Assembly: GCF_900113865.1 (NCBI RefSeq)
Contig: NZ_FOQY01000002.1
Span: 186,001 to 250,000 of the forward strand
Direction: 5' to 3'
DNA length: 64,000 nt
Source: Streptosporangium canum
GTDB lineage: Bacteria > Actinomycetota > Actinomycetes > Streptosporangiales > Streptosporangiaceae
Under the pieces are notes generated by a model, which made no database searches, was not told the origin of the DNA, and saw only the letters and a program-made list of their open reading frames with translations. Shown here in pieces: positions 26,124-33,809 of the stretch; the first letter of the stretch is position 1; the number at the start of each line of letters is the position of its first letter. The position numbers and the translations under genes are program-made.

Positions 26124-26755
26124 TCGCCGAGGACAATGTCCTGCTCTCAACCGGCCTGGAGCTGCTCCTGGGCACCAAGGGCATCGAGGTGGCCGCCGTC
26201 GTCACCGACGGCCCCGGCCTGGTGGAGTCCGTCGACCTGCACCGGCCCGACCTCGTGATCGCCGACGTGCGGCTACCGCCGTCCTTCCGCGACGAGGGCA
26301 TCAAGGCGGCCCTGGCGATCAGGCAGGCACACCCCGGCCTGCCCGTCCTGGTCCTGTCGCAGTACGTCGAGCAGGTCTACGCCCGCGAACTGCTCGCCGA
26401 CGGCTCCGGCGGGGTCGGCTACCTGCTCAAGGACCGGGTCGGCCGGGTCGGGCAGTTCATCGACGACCTGCGCAGAGTCGCCGGTGGCGGCACCGTGATG
26501 GACCCCGAGGTCATCGCCCAGCTCATGGCGGCCGGCGACGCGAACGCGCTCGACAGGCTCACCAACCGGGAGCGGGAGGTGCTGTCGCTGATGGCGCACG
26601 GCCTCAGCAACGCCGAGATCGGCCGGCGGCTGTCGGTCACGGACAACGCCGTGCACAAACACATCGGCAACATCTTCGCCAAACTCGGCCTGCCGGCCTC
26701 CGACGGAGGCCACCGCAGAGTGCTCGCCGTGCTCACGTTCCTGGATCACCGGTAG
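26111..26755 (+). CDS. NarL/LuxR-family response regulator
   Basis: A 214-residue protein: receiver with acidic pair in MRVVIAEDNVLLS (E7, D8), phospho-acceptor Asp52 in LVIADVRLPPS, and Lys in GYLLKDRVG. The C-terminal LuxR HTH is LTNREREVLSLMAHGLSNAE, IGRRLSVTDNAVHKHIGNIF, AKLGL. GTG start at 26111 overlaps the kinase stop by 13 nt; no better start exists. It forms a two-component pair with the kinase and probably controls the upstream transporter operon. Confidence 0.94.
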   Translation: MRVVIAEDNVLLSTGLELLLGTKGIEVAAVVTDGPGLVESVDLHRPDLVIADVRLPPSFRDEGIKAALAIRQAHPGLPVLVLSQYVEQVYARELLADGSGGVGYLLKDRVGRVGQFIDDLRRVAGGGTVMDPEVIAQLMAAGDANALDRLTNREREVLSLMAHGLSNAEIGRRLSVTDNAVHKHIGNIFAKLGLPASDGGHRRVLAVLTFLDHR

Positions 26756-26827
26756 CGGCGAGTGCCGGCCTAACGGGCCAGCTCGTCACCGCGGGCCTGA
26801 CCGCACCCCCCACCCCTGAGGAGAGAC

Positions 26828-27655
26828 ATGGCAACATTCGCCGTCACCGGTTCGGCCTCGGGCATGGGCGCCGCCAGCGCCGCGACCCTCAGCGCCGCCG
26901 GGCACACTGTCATCGGCGTGGACCTGCGCGACGCCGACATTCTCGCCGACCTGGGCACCGCCGAGGGGCGTGAGCGGGCGGCCGAGGAGATCCTGGCCCG
27001 GTGCGGCGGGACGCTGGACGGCGTCGCGGCCATCGCGGGGGTCGGCCCGAACCTGCCCGACGCCGCCGCCGTCATGTCGATCAACTACTTCGGTACGGTC
27101 CGCCTGCTGGAGCGGTTGCGGCCCGCGCTGGCGGCCTCGGGTGCCGGACGCGCCGTCGTGATCGGGTCGAACGCGGCCTCGACCGTCCCGATCATCGATG
27201 ATGACCTGGTGGAGCTGGCGCTGGCGGGCAAGGAGCAGGCGGCCCGTGAGCGTGCCCGCGCCGCCGCCGAGGCGATGCCCGCCGAGGTGCGCGCGATGGT
27301 GCCCAGCATCTCCGCCTACGCCTCCTCGAAGTTCGCGCTCATCCGATGGGTCCGCCGCACCGCCGTCACCCCCGCATGGGCGCGGCAGGGTGTGCTGCTC
27401 AACGGCATCGCGCCCGGCGCGGTGCTCACCCCGCTCATGCTCGGCGCCACCGGTGACGCCGCCGACTACGACCCGGACGGGTTCCCGACGCCGATGCCCC
27501 TGGGCGTCTTCGGCCGCCCCGAGGACATCGCGTTCTGGGTGCAGCAGTTCCTGCGGCCCGAGGCCCGCTTCACCACCGGCGCGATCCTGTACGTCGACGG
27601 TGGCACCGACGCCGCCATGCGCCCCGACGCGCAGCCGACCGCGATGACGCCGTAG
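26828..27655 (+). CDS. Short-chain dehydrogenase/reductase
   Basis: A 275-residue classical SDR resembling 3-alpha-hydroxysteroid dehydrogenase. The cofactor motif is TGSASGMG (residues 7-14), VDLRDADI follows the second strand, VVIGSNAAS contains the catalytic Ser region, and YASSKFALIRW is the YxxxK motif. NGIAPGAVLTPL is the usual PG motif. An insertion before YxxxK is like that of 3-alpha-HSD/carbonyl reductases. It should interconvert an alcohol and ketone using NAD(P). GAGGAGAG lies before the ATG. Stands alone. Confidence 0.92.
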   Translation: MATFAVTGSASGMGAASAATLSAAGHTVIGVDLRDADILADLGTAEGRERAAEEILARCGGTLDGVAAIAGVGPNLPDAAAVMSINYFGTVRLLERLRPALAASGAGRAVVIGSNAASTVPIIDDDLVELALAGKEQAARERARAAAEAMPAEVRAMVPSISAYASSKFALIRWVRRTAVTPAWARQGVLLNGIAPGAVLTPLMLGATGDAADYDPDGFPTPMPLGVFGRPEDIAFWVQQFLRPEARFTTGAILYVDGGTDAAMRPDAQPTAMTP

Positions 27656-27839
27656 GTCGGTCCAGGCAGGAGGCCGGCCAGATCTCCGACAGTGCGGTCG
27701 CGCTGCCCTTCGCCTCCGGACGGGCGGCGCGCGGGCGCACGACGCGGCGGCCCGGCGCGGGGCGATGTACGGCTCGGCGTGGCCGCGGTGGCGGATCGGG
27801 AACAGTACGTGGCGCGCACGATCAGGAGGCGGAAGCCCC

Positions 27840-28496
27840 TCATCCGTTCGGGGCCGTGGCCTTCACCGCCGACAGCAGGAGGTCGATGCCGAAGGAGTAG
27901 TAGGCGTCGAGGTCGGGGGGAGTGGAGAGGGTGGCGGCGAAGGCGGCCAGGTGGGGGTAACGGCCGGGAGGCAGGCGTTCCAGGTCGAGGCGGTGCTGCC
28001 GCCGGAGCTCCGTGGCCTCCTCCTCGTCGTTTCCCACGCCGCCGGGCTGGCAGGACACCATCGCCGTGGCCCCCAGGAGCAGGTAGGTGGCCACCTGGTC
28101 GGCTTCCTGGAGCGTGAACCCGGCCTCGGTGAGCAGCCCGATCGCGACGTCGGTGGCCCGGCGGTATTCCTCGGCCGCGCTCTTGTCGATCATCGGCAGC
28201 AGGGTGGACAGGTATGGGTGCGCACGGGTCTGCTCCACCAGTGCGGTGATCATCACGCGCAGGCGCCGACTCCAGGGCCAGCCCGGGTCCACGTCGGCGA
28301 CGAGCGCCGCGAGCAGATGGTCGGCGAGCGCGGAGAGCAGCTCGTCCTTGTTCTTGACATGCCAGTACAGCGCCGTCGGCGTGACGCCGAGCTCGGCGGC
28401 GAGCCGGCGGATGGTCACCGCCTGAAGCCCGTCGGTGTCGGCGAGCTTCAACGCCCGCTCGATGACGGCCTGGCGGGTCAGTCTCTCGGGAGCCAC
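27840..28496 (-). CDS. TetR-family transcriptional regulator
   Basis: A 218-residue TetR of the TetR/AcrR tetracycline-repressor-like type: LTRQAVIERALKLADTDGLQ, AVTIRRLAAELGVTPTALYW, HVKNKDELLSALADHLL; the C-domain is TetR_C-like with LLEQ-type helices. I chose GTG 28496 because TATAGT (28503-28508) ends six bases before it with TTGCTT 18 bases further, a leaderless promoter; the frame extends 52 codons upstream through operator-like palindromes. Divergent from an F420-type gene, its probable target. Confidence 0.9.
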   Translation of the reverse strand: MAPERLTRQAVIERALKLADTDGLQAVTIRRLAAELGVTPTALYWHVKNKDELLSALADHLLAALVADVDPGWPWSRRLRVMITALVEQTRAHPYLSTLLPMIDKSAAEEYRRATDVAIGLLTEAGFTLQEADQVATYLLLGATAMVSCQPGGVGNDEEEATELRRQHRLDLERLPPGRYPHLAAFAATLSTPPDLDAYYSFGIDLLLSAVKATAPNG

Positions 28497-28502
28497 TTGA
28501 CA

Positions 28503-28532
28503 ACTATATGCGGCGCAGGATCTCCTAAGCAA
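28503..28532 (-). promoter_or_regulatory. Leaderless promoter of the tetR gene
   Basis: On the minus strand: TTGCTT at 28527-28532, 18-nt spacer, TATAGT at 28503-28508, then six bases to the GTG at 28496. The spacer contains the semi-palindrome AGGAGATCCT. Confidence 0.5.
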
Positions 28533-28533
28533 C

Positions 28534-28557
28534 GTACATGTACAGCGTTCATGAACG
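28534..28557. promoter_or_regulatory. Two adjacent perfect palindromes (TetR operators)
   Basis: GTACATGTAC at 28534-28543 and CGTTCATGAACG at 28546-28557 lie two bases apart between the tetR and F420-enzyme starts. A further CGTAC half-site follows at 28559-28563. They overlap the region just upstream of the tetR -35. Confidence 0.55.
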
Positions 28558-28657
28558 ACGTACAGGGCAGGTCGGTGGCTGATCGGGCGACCGTTCCCGC
28601 GGGAGGCGCGCATCGCGGTCATCCCGGCAAGACCAGATCCACAAGGAGGCACCAGAT

Positions 28658-29185
28658 ATGAGACACGACGAGAAGGCCGGCCCCACGCGCCTGCACCGCT
28701 TCGACCACTGGCTGTATCGCGGCGGCCGGCCCAACCGCCTGGCGCGGGCGATCAACCGGGTCTGGGCCACCGTGTTCGCGGCCGGGATGCTGCAGCCGGA
28801 CCGGATGGTGACCCTGCAGGTGCCGGGCCGGAGCACCGGCCGCGTCATCTCCTTCCCGCTGGTCGTCGCGGACCACCAGGGCGAGCGCTACCTGGTGGCG
28901 ATGCTCGGCCGGAACACCAACTGGGTGCACAACGTCCACGCCGCCGGAGGGCGGGCGGTGCTGCGGCACGGTCGCAGCGAAGCCGTACGCCTGGACGAAG
29001 TCGACACCGGAGACCGGGCGCCCATCCTGCGCCGCTACCTGGCCGTCTCGCCGGGAGGCCGTACCCACATCCCGGTGGCCCCGCAGGCGCCGCTGGAGGA
29101 GTTCGAGCAGGTCGCCGCGGATTACCCGGTCTTCCGCATCACGCCCGACCGGTCGGCTCAGGAACCGGGAGGCGCCGGTCATTGA
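28658..29185 (+). CDS. F420-dependent nitroreductase/quinone reductase family protein (Ddn-like, DUF385)
   Basis: A 175-residue split-barrel protein: MVTLQVPGRSTGRVISFPLV is the Ddn motif (xxLxxxGRxSGxxRxxPL), YLVAMLGRNTNWVHNVHAAG matches the F420-binding WxxNxxA signature, and RAVLRHGRSEAVRL the following strand. The family transfers hydride from reduced deazaflavin F420 to quinones or nitro compounds. AAGGAGG lies 9 nt before the ATG. Divergent TetR is the likely regulator. Confidence 0.88.
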   Translation: MRHDEKAGPTRLHRFDHWLYRGGRPNRLARAINRVWATVFAAGMLQPDRMVTLQVPGRSTGRVISFPLVVADHQGERYLVAMLGRNTNWVHNVHAAGGRAVLRHGRSEAVRLDEVDTGDRAPILRRYLAVSPGGRTHIPVAPQAPLEEFEQVAADYPVFRITPDRSAQEPGGAGH

Positions 29186-29206
29186 GCCGCAGCTAACGTG
29201 ACGGCC

Positions 29207-29437
29207 ATGGACATCACCATTCACACGAGCTCCCTCCCGCATACCGACCCGGACGCCTCCCCGGCCTTCTACCGCGACACCCTCGACTTCGAGGTCGCGC
29301 TCCAGCCGGGCTACGGCCGGGATGGCCGCCGGCTCACCGGAAAGACCGGCGTGACCTTCCTCCCAGGAGCTCGTGGCCGACGTCAGGAGCTCGTGAGGAT
29401 GACGAGTCGCTGGGTCGCCCGGGTCATCGCGACATAG
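29207..29437 (+). pseudogene. VOC (glyoxalase-like) gene, 3' truncated
   Basis: The first 30-35 codons read MDITIHTSSLPHTDPDASPA, FYRDTLDFEVALQPGYG, a canonical VOC start. After about 29330 the similarity stops and the frame runs on for some 35 codons into the 3' end of the convergent helR gene. Usual length is about 120-140 residues. The gene appears cut off next to helR; nothing indicates that the short product folds. Confidence 0.65.
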
Positions 29438-31530
29438 CGGTCGACCGCTCCTTCGATACCCGTGCCGAACGCCTCCGGGTCGATGAGGACGACCAGGTCG
29501 AATTCAAGCCCTTTCGACAGCTCCGGGGTCAGCGACCGGACGCGGGACGTCGCCCGGAACGTGGGATCGCCGATGACACAGGCGATCCCGTCGGCATGCG
29601 CGGCGAGCCAGGTGTCGAGGATCGAGCCCAGATCCGCAGCCGATCCGTGCACGACAGGGACGTCGCCGCTGCGGATGGAGGTCGGCACGTTGGCGTCCGG
29701 GAGCGCGGCCCTGATGACCGGCTCGGCTTCCTTCATGATTTCTTCCGGCGTCCGGTAGTTGACGCTCAGGGAGGCCAGGTTGACCCGGTCGAGCCCGATC
29801 CGCTCGAGCCGTTCCTGCCACGACTCCGTGAACCCGTGCCTGGCCTGGGCGCGGTCCCCGACGATGGTGAAGCTCCGGGACGGGCAGCGGAGCAGCAGCA
29901 TCTGCCACTCGGCGTCGGTCAGTTCCTGAGCCTCGTCCACGACGATGTGCGCGAACGGGCCGGCGAGCAGGTCCGGGTCGAGGGCGGGCAGCTCGGACTC
30001 GTCGACCAGATTTCGCTGGAGGTCCGCTCGGCGCAGCTGTGTCACCAGGCCCTCGCCGTCGTCATCGGCCTCGATCAGGGTGTCGACGACCTGGGCCATG
30101 CGCTCGCGCTGGGCGGCGAGAGCGGCTTCCTGCCGGCGTTTACGTCGTGACGCCTCCGGGTCACCGAGCCGCTGTCGCGCCGCGTCCAGGAGCGGCAGGT
30201 CGGACACCGTCCAGGCCTGGGCGTCCGCGCGCTGCAGTCGCCGTACGTCGTCGACGCTGAGCCGGGGGGCGCACTTGCGCAGGTAGGCGGGTACCGACCA
30301 CAGGTCGCCGACGAGGTCGGTCGCTTCGAGCAGCGGCCACGCGCGGTTGAGGGTCGTGAGCAGCTCCCTGTTCTGCAGCAGCGACTTGCGGAGCAGGTGG
30401 TCGGGGGCGTCGCCGTCGTGCTTGTCCACCAGGATCGTGAGCAGCTCCTCCCAGATCTGGTCGCGCGCGTCGTTGTGCGGAGTGCCGGGATCCGGTGCTT
30501 CGAACGCCTCGGCCCAATCGTCGGCGCTCAGCCAGATGTCGGACCAGGGGGTCGTGACCGTCATCCCCTTGGCGGGCGGGTTCTCGTAGAACGTGACAGC
30601 GGGCTCGATCGCCTTCACCAGGTCCGCCGACGACTTCAGGCGAGCCACGTCCGGGTCGGTCTCGATCGCCGCCGCGGCTCCCTCCGGGACGAGGTCGCGC
30701 AGGGTGCAGGTCTGCACGCCCTCCTCTCCGAGGCTGGGCAGGACGTCGGCGACGTAGGCCAGGTAGGGCTGGTGCGGGCCGACGAACAGCACGCCGCCCC
30801 GGTGGTGACCGAGGCGAGGGTCGGAGTAGAGGAGATAGGCGGAGCGGTGCAGAGCGACGACGGTCTTCCCCGTACCCGGACCGCCGTCGACGACGAGAGC
30901 GCCGTGGGACCCCGCGCGGATGATGGCGTCCTGGTCGGCCTGGATGGTGCCGAGCACGTCTCGCATCCTGGGCGACCGGTTGCCGCCCAGGCTGGCGATG
31001 AAGGCGGACTGGTCGTCGAGCGCGGCGTGCCCTTCGAACCCGTCCGAGGTGAACACCTCGTCCCAGTAGTCGCTGATCCGGCCGCGGGTCCAGCGATACC
31101 TGCGGCGGCTCGCCAGCCCCATCGGGTTGGCGTGGGTGGCTCCGAAGAACGGCTCAGCCGCGGGGGAGCGCCAGTCGAGCAGCAGCCGGCGGCCCGCGCT
31201 GTCCGTGAGGCCAAGCCGTCCGACGTACACGGGCTCGGGGGTGTCCGCGTCGACCATGTGTCCGAGGCACAGGTCCAGGCCGAAGCGGCGCAGGGCGCGC
31301 AGGCGGGCGGTCAACCGGTGGATCTCCATGTCCCGGTCCATCGCCTGCCGGCCTATGCCGCCGGGCGCCTTGCGCTCGGCGTCGAGGCGGTCGGACAGGT
31401 CGGCGATCGACTGCTCGAGGCTCTCCGCGATGGCCGCGAAGTGCTGCTCGTCGCCGGCGATCAGCGCCGGGTCGGCCTTGGGGGAGAGGTGGTCGGGAAG
31501 GTCGAACGCGCTGGTAGTCAGAGGGGTCAT
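29383..31530 (-). CDS. helR: HelR-type RNA polymerase recycling ATPase (UvrD-like superfamily 1)
   Basis: A 715-residue SF1 motor of the HelD/HelR class. The N-terminal arm is helical (FAAIAESLEQSIADLSDRLD). Then come DWRSPAAEPFF, Walker A GGPGTGKTVVALHRSAYLL, motif II HIVVDEAQELTDAEWQ, motif III GDRAQ, motif IV/V (SVNYRTPEEI, LSKGLEFDLVVLID) and motif VI YVAMTRATQRL. Actinomycete HelR removes rifamycin-stalled RNA polymerase from DNA and gives intrinsic rifampicin tolerance (established for Streptomyces HelR). The ATG at 31530 is chosen because the family starts there; the frame is open upstream through the leader. It lies 240 nt downstream of an RAE-like motif, as expected of rifamycin-inducible genes. 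Confidence 0.88.
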   Translation of the reverse strand: MTPLTTSAFDLPDHLSPKADPALIAGDEQHFAAIAESLEQSIADLSDRLDAERKAPGGIGRQAMDRDMEIHRLTARLRALRRFGLDLCLGHMVDADTPEPVYVGRLGLTDSAGRRLLLDWRSPAAEPFFGATHANPMGLASRRRYRWTRGRISDYWDEVFTSDGFEGHAALDDQSAFIASLGGNRSPRMRDVLGTIQADQDAIIRAGSHGALVVDGGPGTGKTVVALHRSAYLLYSDPRLGHHRGGVLFVGPHQPYLAYVADVLPSLGEEGVQTCTLRDLVPEGAAAAIETDPDVARLKSSADLVKAIEPAVTFYENPPAKGMTVTTPWSDIWLSADDWAEAFEAPDPGTPHNDARDQIWEELLTILVDKHDGDAPDHLLRKSLLQNRELLTTLNRAWPLLEATDLVGDLWSVPAYLRKCAPRLSVDDVRRLQRADAQAWTVSDLPLLDAARQRLGDPEASRRKRRQEAALAAQRERMAQVVDTLIEADDDGEGLVTQLRRADLQRNLVDESELPALDPDLLAGPFAHIVVDEAQELTDAEWQMLLLRCPSRSFTIVGDRAQARHGFTESWQERLERIGLDRVNLASLSVNYRTPEEIMKEAEPVIRAALPDANVPTSIRSGDVPVVHGSAADLGSILDTWLAAHADGIACVIGDPTFRATSRVRSLTPELSKGLEFDLVVLIDPEAFGTGIEGAVDRYVAMTRATQRLVILTSS

Positions 31531-31588
31531 GTCATCAGTTCCGTTCTGGGGTGGACAAGGCGCTTTCCGGCTCGACGAGCCGCGTGGT

Positions 31589-31708
31589 TCACGTGGACAC
31601 GGGCGGCCTTTCACGGCTGACCGCGCCGAGTTCCCGCAACCGCACCGCGAGCCCCACCACCGGTCCGACGTCCCCGTGCGACCCATACGTCGACAACAAC
31701 ACCCGCAT
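31589..31708 (-). pseudogene. N-terminal stump of a GT1 glycosyltransferase between RAE and helR
   Basis: A 39-codon frame whose first 29 codons read MRVLLSTYGSHGDVGPVVGL then AVRLRELGA. This is the N-terminus of GT1 glycosyltransferases (MRVLLSTYGSRGDVxPLVGLAVxLRxLGA), a group that includes the rifamycin glucosyltransferase Rgt, a known RAE-linked resistance gene. After that it loses similarity and stops at 31589. GGGGGAT precedes the ATG. I infer that an rgt-like gene once lay directly behind the RAE and was deleted, leaving helR under the element. It may also now act as a translated leader. Confidence 0.7.
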
Positions 31709-31749
31709 TTCCTATCCCCCGTTTCCTCAGGTTCTGGCCTCGGCGGACG

Positions 31750-31785
31750 ATTCTGCGGCATGACCCGGGTCTTGTGGCAAGCCCC
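31750..31785 (-). promoter_or_regulatory. RAE-like inverted repeat with overlapping promoter
   Basis: GGGGCTTGCCACAAGACCC on the minus strand (31767-31785) is an interrupted inverted repeat GGGGCTTG-3-CAAGACCC, matching my recollection of the rifamycin-associated element. TTGCCA inside it (31775-31780) and CAGAAT at 31750-31755 could be -35 and -10 with a 19-nt spacer. It points at the glycosyltransferase stump and helR. Confidence 0.75.
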
Positions 31786-31860
31786 CTGGTGCGCTATACG
31801 TTGAGAGTGGAGAGGGGTGGGCACTCTCCTTCACTCTGATCGCCGCTGTGGACGGACGAC

Positions 31861-31989
31861 CTCCTCGCGGCGAGCGCGGACATCCCCGCTGCCCGGCGGA
31901 TCCATCCTGCCGCGGTGGACTTCCGCGCCGCGCAAGAGCTCGGCATCGACCTGTCCCGGCGTGAGCCGAGCAGCGTCGAAGAGGTCTGA
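31861..31989 (+). pseudogene. Fragment resembling a low-molecular-weight phosphatase/arsenate reductase
   Basis: A 42-codon plus-strand stretch ending in TGA reads PAARRIHPAAVDFRAAQELG then IDLSRREPSSVEEV. It resembles the middle of LMW protein tyrosine phosphatases and ArsC proteins (PAxxxHPxxVxxMxExGIDLSxxxP). There is no P-loop Cys motif, start codon or C-terminal part. It lies in the gap between helR and the siderophore exporter (31790-32108), which otherwise shows nothing. Confidence 0.4.
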
Positions 31990-32108
31990 CCGGTCCCCAT
32001 GCGCGACCTGCGGGTCCCGGCCGCCGCTTGTCGAGTTCGGCGGCCGGGACATGCCGTTCCCGCGGAGGCCCGTCGACAGCGTGATCAGCGAGGAGTCACC
32101 CGTTCAGG

Positions 32109-33809
32109 TCACCGGGCCACGGCCAGGCGGTAGTTCTCGTCCGTGGTGAGGAGGTTGCGATGGGTGTCCTCCGCGGTGATGACGCCGTCGTCCAGGACGA
32201 GGACCCGGTCGGCGGCGTCCAGGAGGGCCGGGCTGCTGGTGATCACGATGGTGGTGCGGTCCCGGCGTAGCTCCGCGACGTTGCGCGCGATGAGCTGTTC
32301 GGTGACCGCGTCGACCGCTGTCGTCGGGTCGTGCAGGACCAGGACGTCGGCGTCGGCGGCGAGGGCGCGGGCCAAAGACAGCCGCTGGCGCTGCCCACCG
32401 GAAAGGTTCGCGCCGCGGTCGCGGACGCCGTGATCGAGTCCTTCGCGGTGGAGGGCGACGACGTCGGTCAGCATGGACGCCTCGACGGCCTCGGAGACCA
32501 TACGGCCGGCGCCCGCCGGGTCGATGTTCGTGTGGAGAGTGCCCGCGAAGATCTCCCCGTCGTACGGGTTCACCAGCATGTGCTCGCGGACCGCCTCGAT
32601 CGACAGGTCCGCGAGCTCCTGCCCGCCGACCCGCACCACTCCTTCATACGCGTCGGGCGGGACGTTCACGGCCAGGATCGACGCGAGGTCGGCCGCCGCG
32701 CGCGGCTGGTAGACGGCGATCGCCACGAACTCGCCGGCGGACACGTGGAACTTCAGCTCGCGCAGGGATCCGTACCGGACGCTGTCGACCTCGAGGTCTC
32801 CGCCCGCGGACGGGCGCCCCTGCCCCGGGGTCATCACCGGAGGCGCGGCCAGCACCAGCGCCATCCGCTCGGCCGACGCGCGCGCGATCATCACGTACTT
32901 CGGCATCTCCGAGAACAACCTGAGCGGTTCCATGATGAACTGCGCCAGCCCCACGGCCATGACGAGCTGCCCGATGGTGATCCGGCCGTTGAACGCCAGC
33001 CAGCCCGCCGTCAGGGTCACGGCGGCGGCGAGGATCGCGTTGAGTGCCAGCGCGGTGCCGGCGTACGCGCCGTTCACCTTGGCGACGGCGATCGCCTGGC
33101 TTTTCGCCTCCGTGCTGACCTTCCGGTAGGACAGGAACCCCGCGTGGTTGCCGCCGAAGCCGTGCAGCGGACGCAGGCCGGTGATCAGGTCGGCGACCTT
33201 CGCGCCGGCCCGCGCCACCCGGGCCTGCTGTTCGCGGGTGCCGGCGCCGATCCGTTTGGACATCACGCTCAGGATCGACAGGATCGCGACGGTTCCCACG
33301 ATCACCAGCAGGCCGAGCCGGACGCTGGCCATGCCCAGCGCGACCGCTGTGATCAGCACCGCGACCAGCGAGCTGATCAGCAGCGGCACCACCTCGATGA
33401 TGTCGGCGGTCTGGTCGGCGTCCTCGGTGGCGATGGTCAGGACCTCGCCGGACTTGAGATCGGTGTCCCTGGCGACCGGTTGGAGTCCGCAGGCCGCGAC
33501 CCGTACCCGCCAGCGGTGTGCCTCGGTCGTGTTGGCCTTCTGCAGGACGCGCATCCCGAACCGCCACGACAGTGACACGGTTGTGATGATCACAGCCAGC
33601 GCGGCGATCGACAGGGCGAGGGAGCCGAGGCTGCGGTCCCGCATCGTGTGCTCGACTATCAGGCCGAGTGCGATGGGAAAAGCGGTCTCGCCGGCCTGGT
33701 ACATGCCCATGAGGACGGTGCCCCAGGTCATGGCGCCGGCGTTGCGCCGCAGGGCGGTCCGGAGGATGTCGGGCCCCGTGCGGGACCTCTGCTTGTCAGG
33801 AGTTGTCAT
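32109..33809 (-). CDS. Siderophore-type ABC exporter half (degenerate Walker A/B NBD)
   Basis: A 566-residue half-transporter with an N-terminal six-helix membrane domain ([40 protein letters not shown] and others) and a C-terminal NBD. The NBD keeps the signature [16 protein letters not shown]. Its Walker A position reads [14 protein letters not shown] (no GKST) and Walker B ends [11 protein letters not shown] (Asp to His, Glu to Asp). It is the non-catalytic partner of a heterodimer; the half at 44721-46508 has the opposite defect. It occupies the cchI-type position behind the NRPS. ATG at 33809 overlaps the NRPS stop by 14 nt, so they are coupled. Likely exports the finished siderophore. 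Confidence 0.9.
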   Translation of the reverse strand: MTTPDKQRSRTGPDILRTALRRNAGAMTWGTVLMGMYQAGETAFPIALGLIVEHTMRDRSLGSLALSIAALAVIITTVSLSWRFGMRVLQKANTTEAHRWRVRVAACGLQPVARDTDLKSGEVLTIATEDADQTADIIEVVPLLISSLVAVLITAVALGMASVRLGLLVIVGTVAILSILSVMSKRIGAGTREQQARVARAGAKVADLITGLRPLHGFGGNHAGFLSYRKVSTEAKSQAIAVAKVNGAYAGTALALNAILAAAVTLTAGWLAFNGRITIGQLVMAVGLAQFIMEPLRLFSEMPKYVMIARASAERMALVLAAPPVMTPGQGRPSAGGDLEVDSVRYGSLRELKFHVSAGEFVAIAVYQPRAAADLASILAVNVPPDAYEGVVRVGGQELADLSIEAVREHMLVNPYDGEIFAGTLHTNIDPAGAGRMVSEAVEASMLTDVVALHREGLDHGVRDRGANLSGGQRQRLSLARALAADADVLVLHDPTTAVDAVTEQLIARNVAELRRDRTTIVITSSPALLDAADRVLVLDDGVITAEDTHRNLLTTDENYRLAVAR

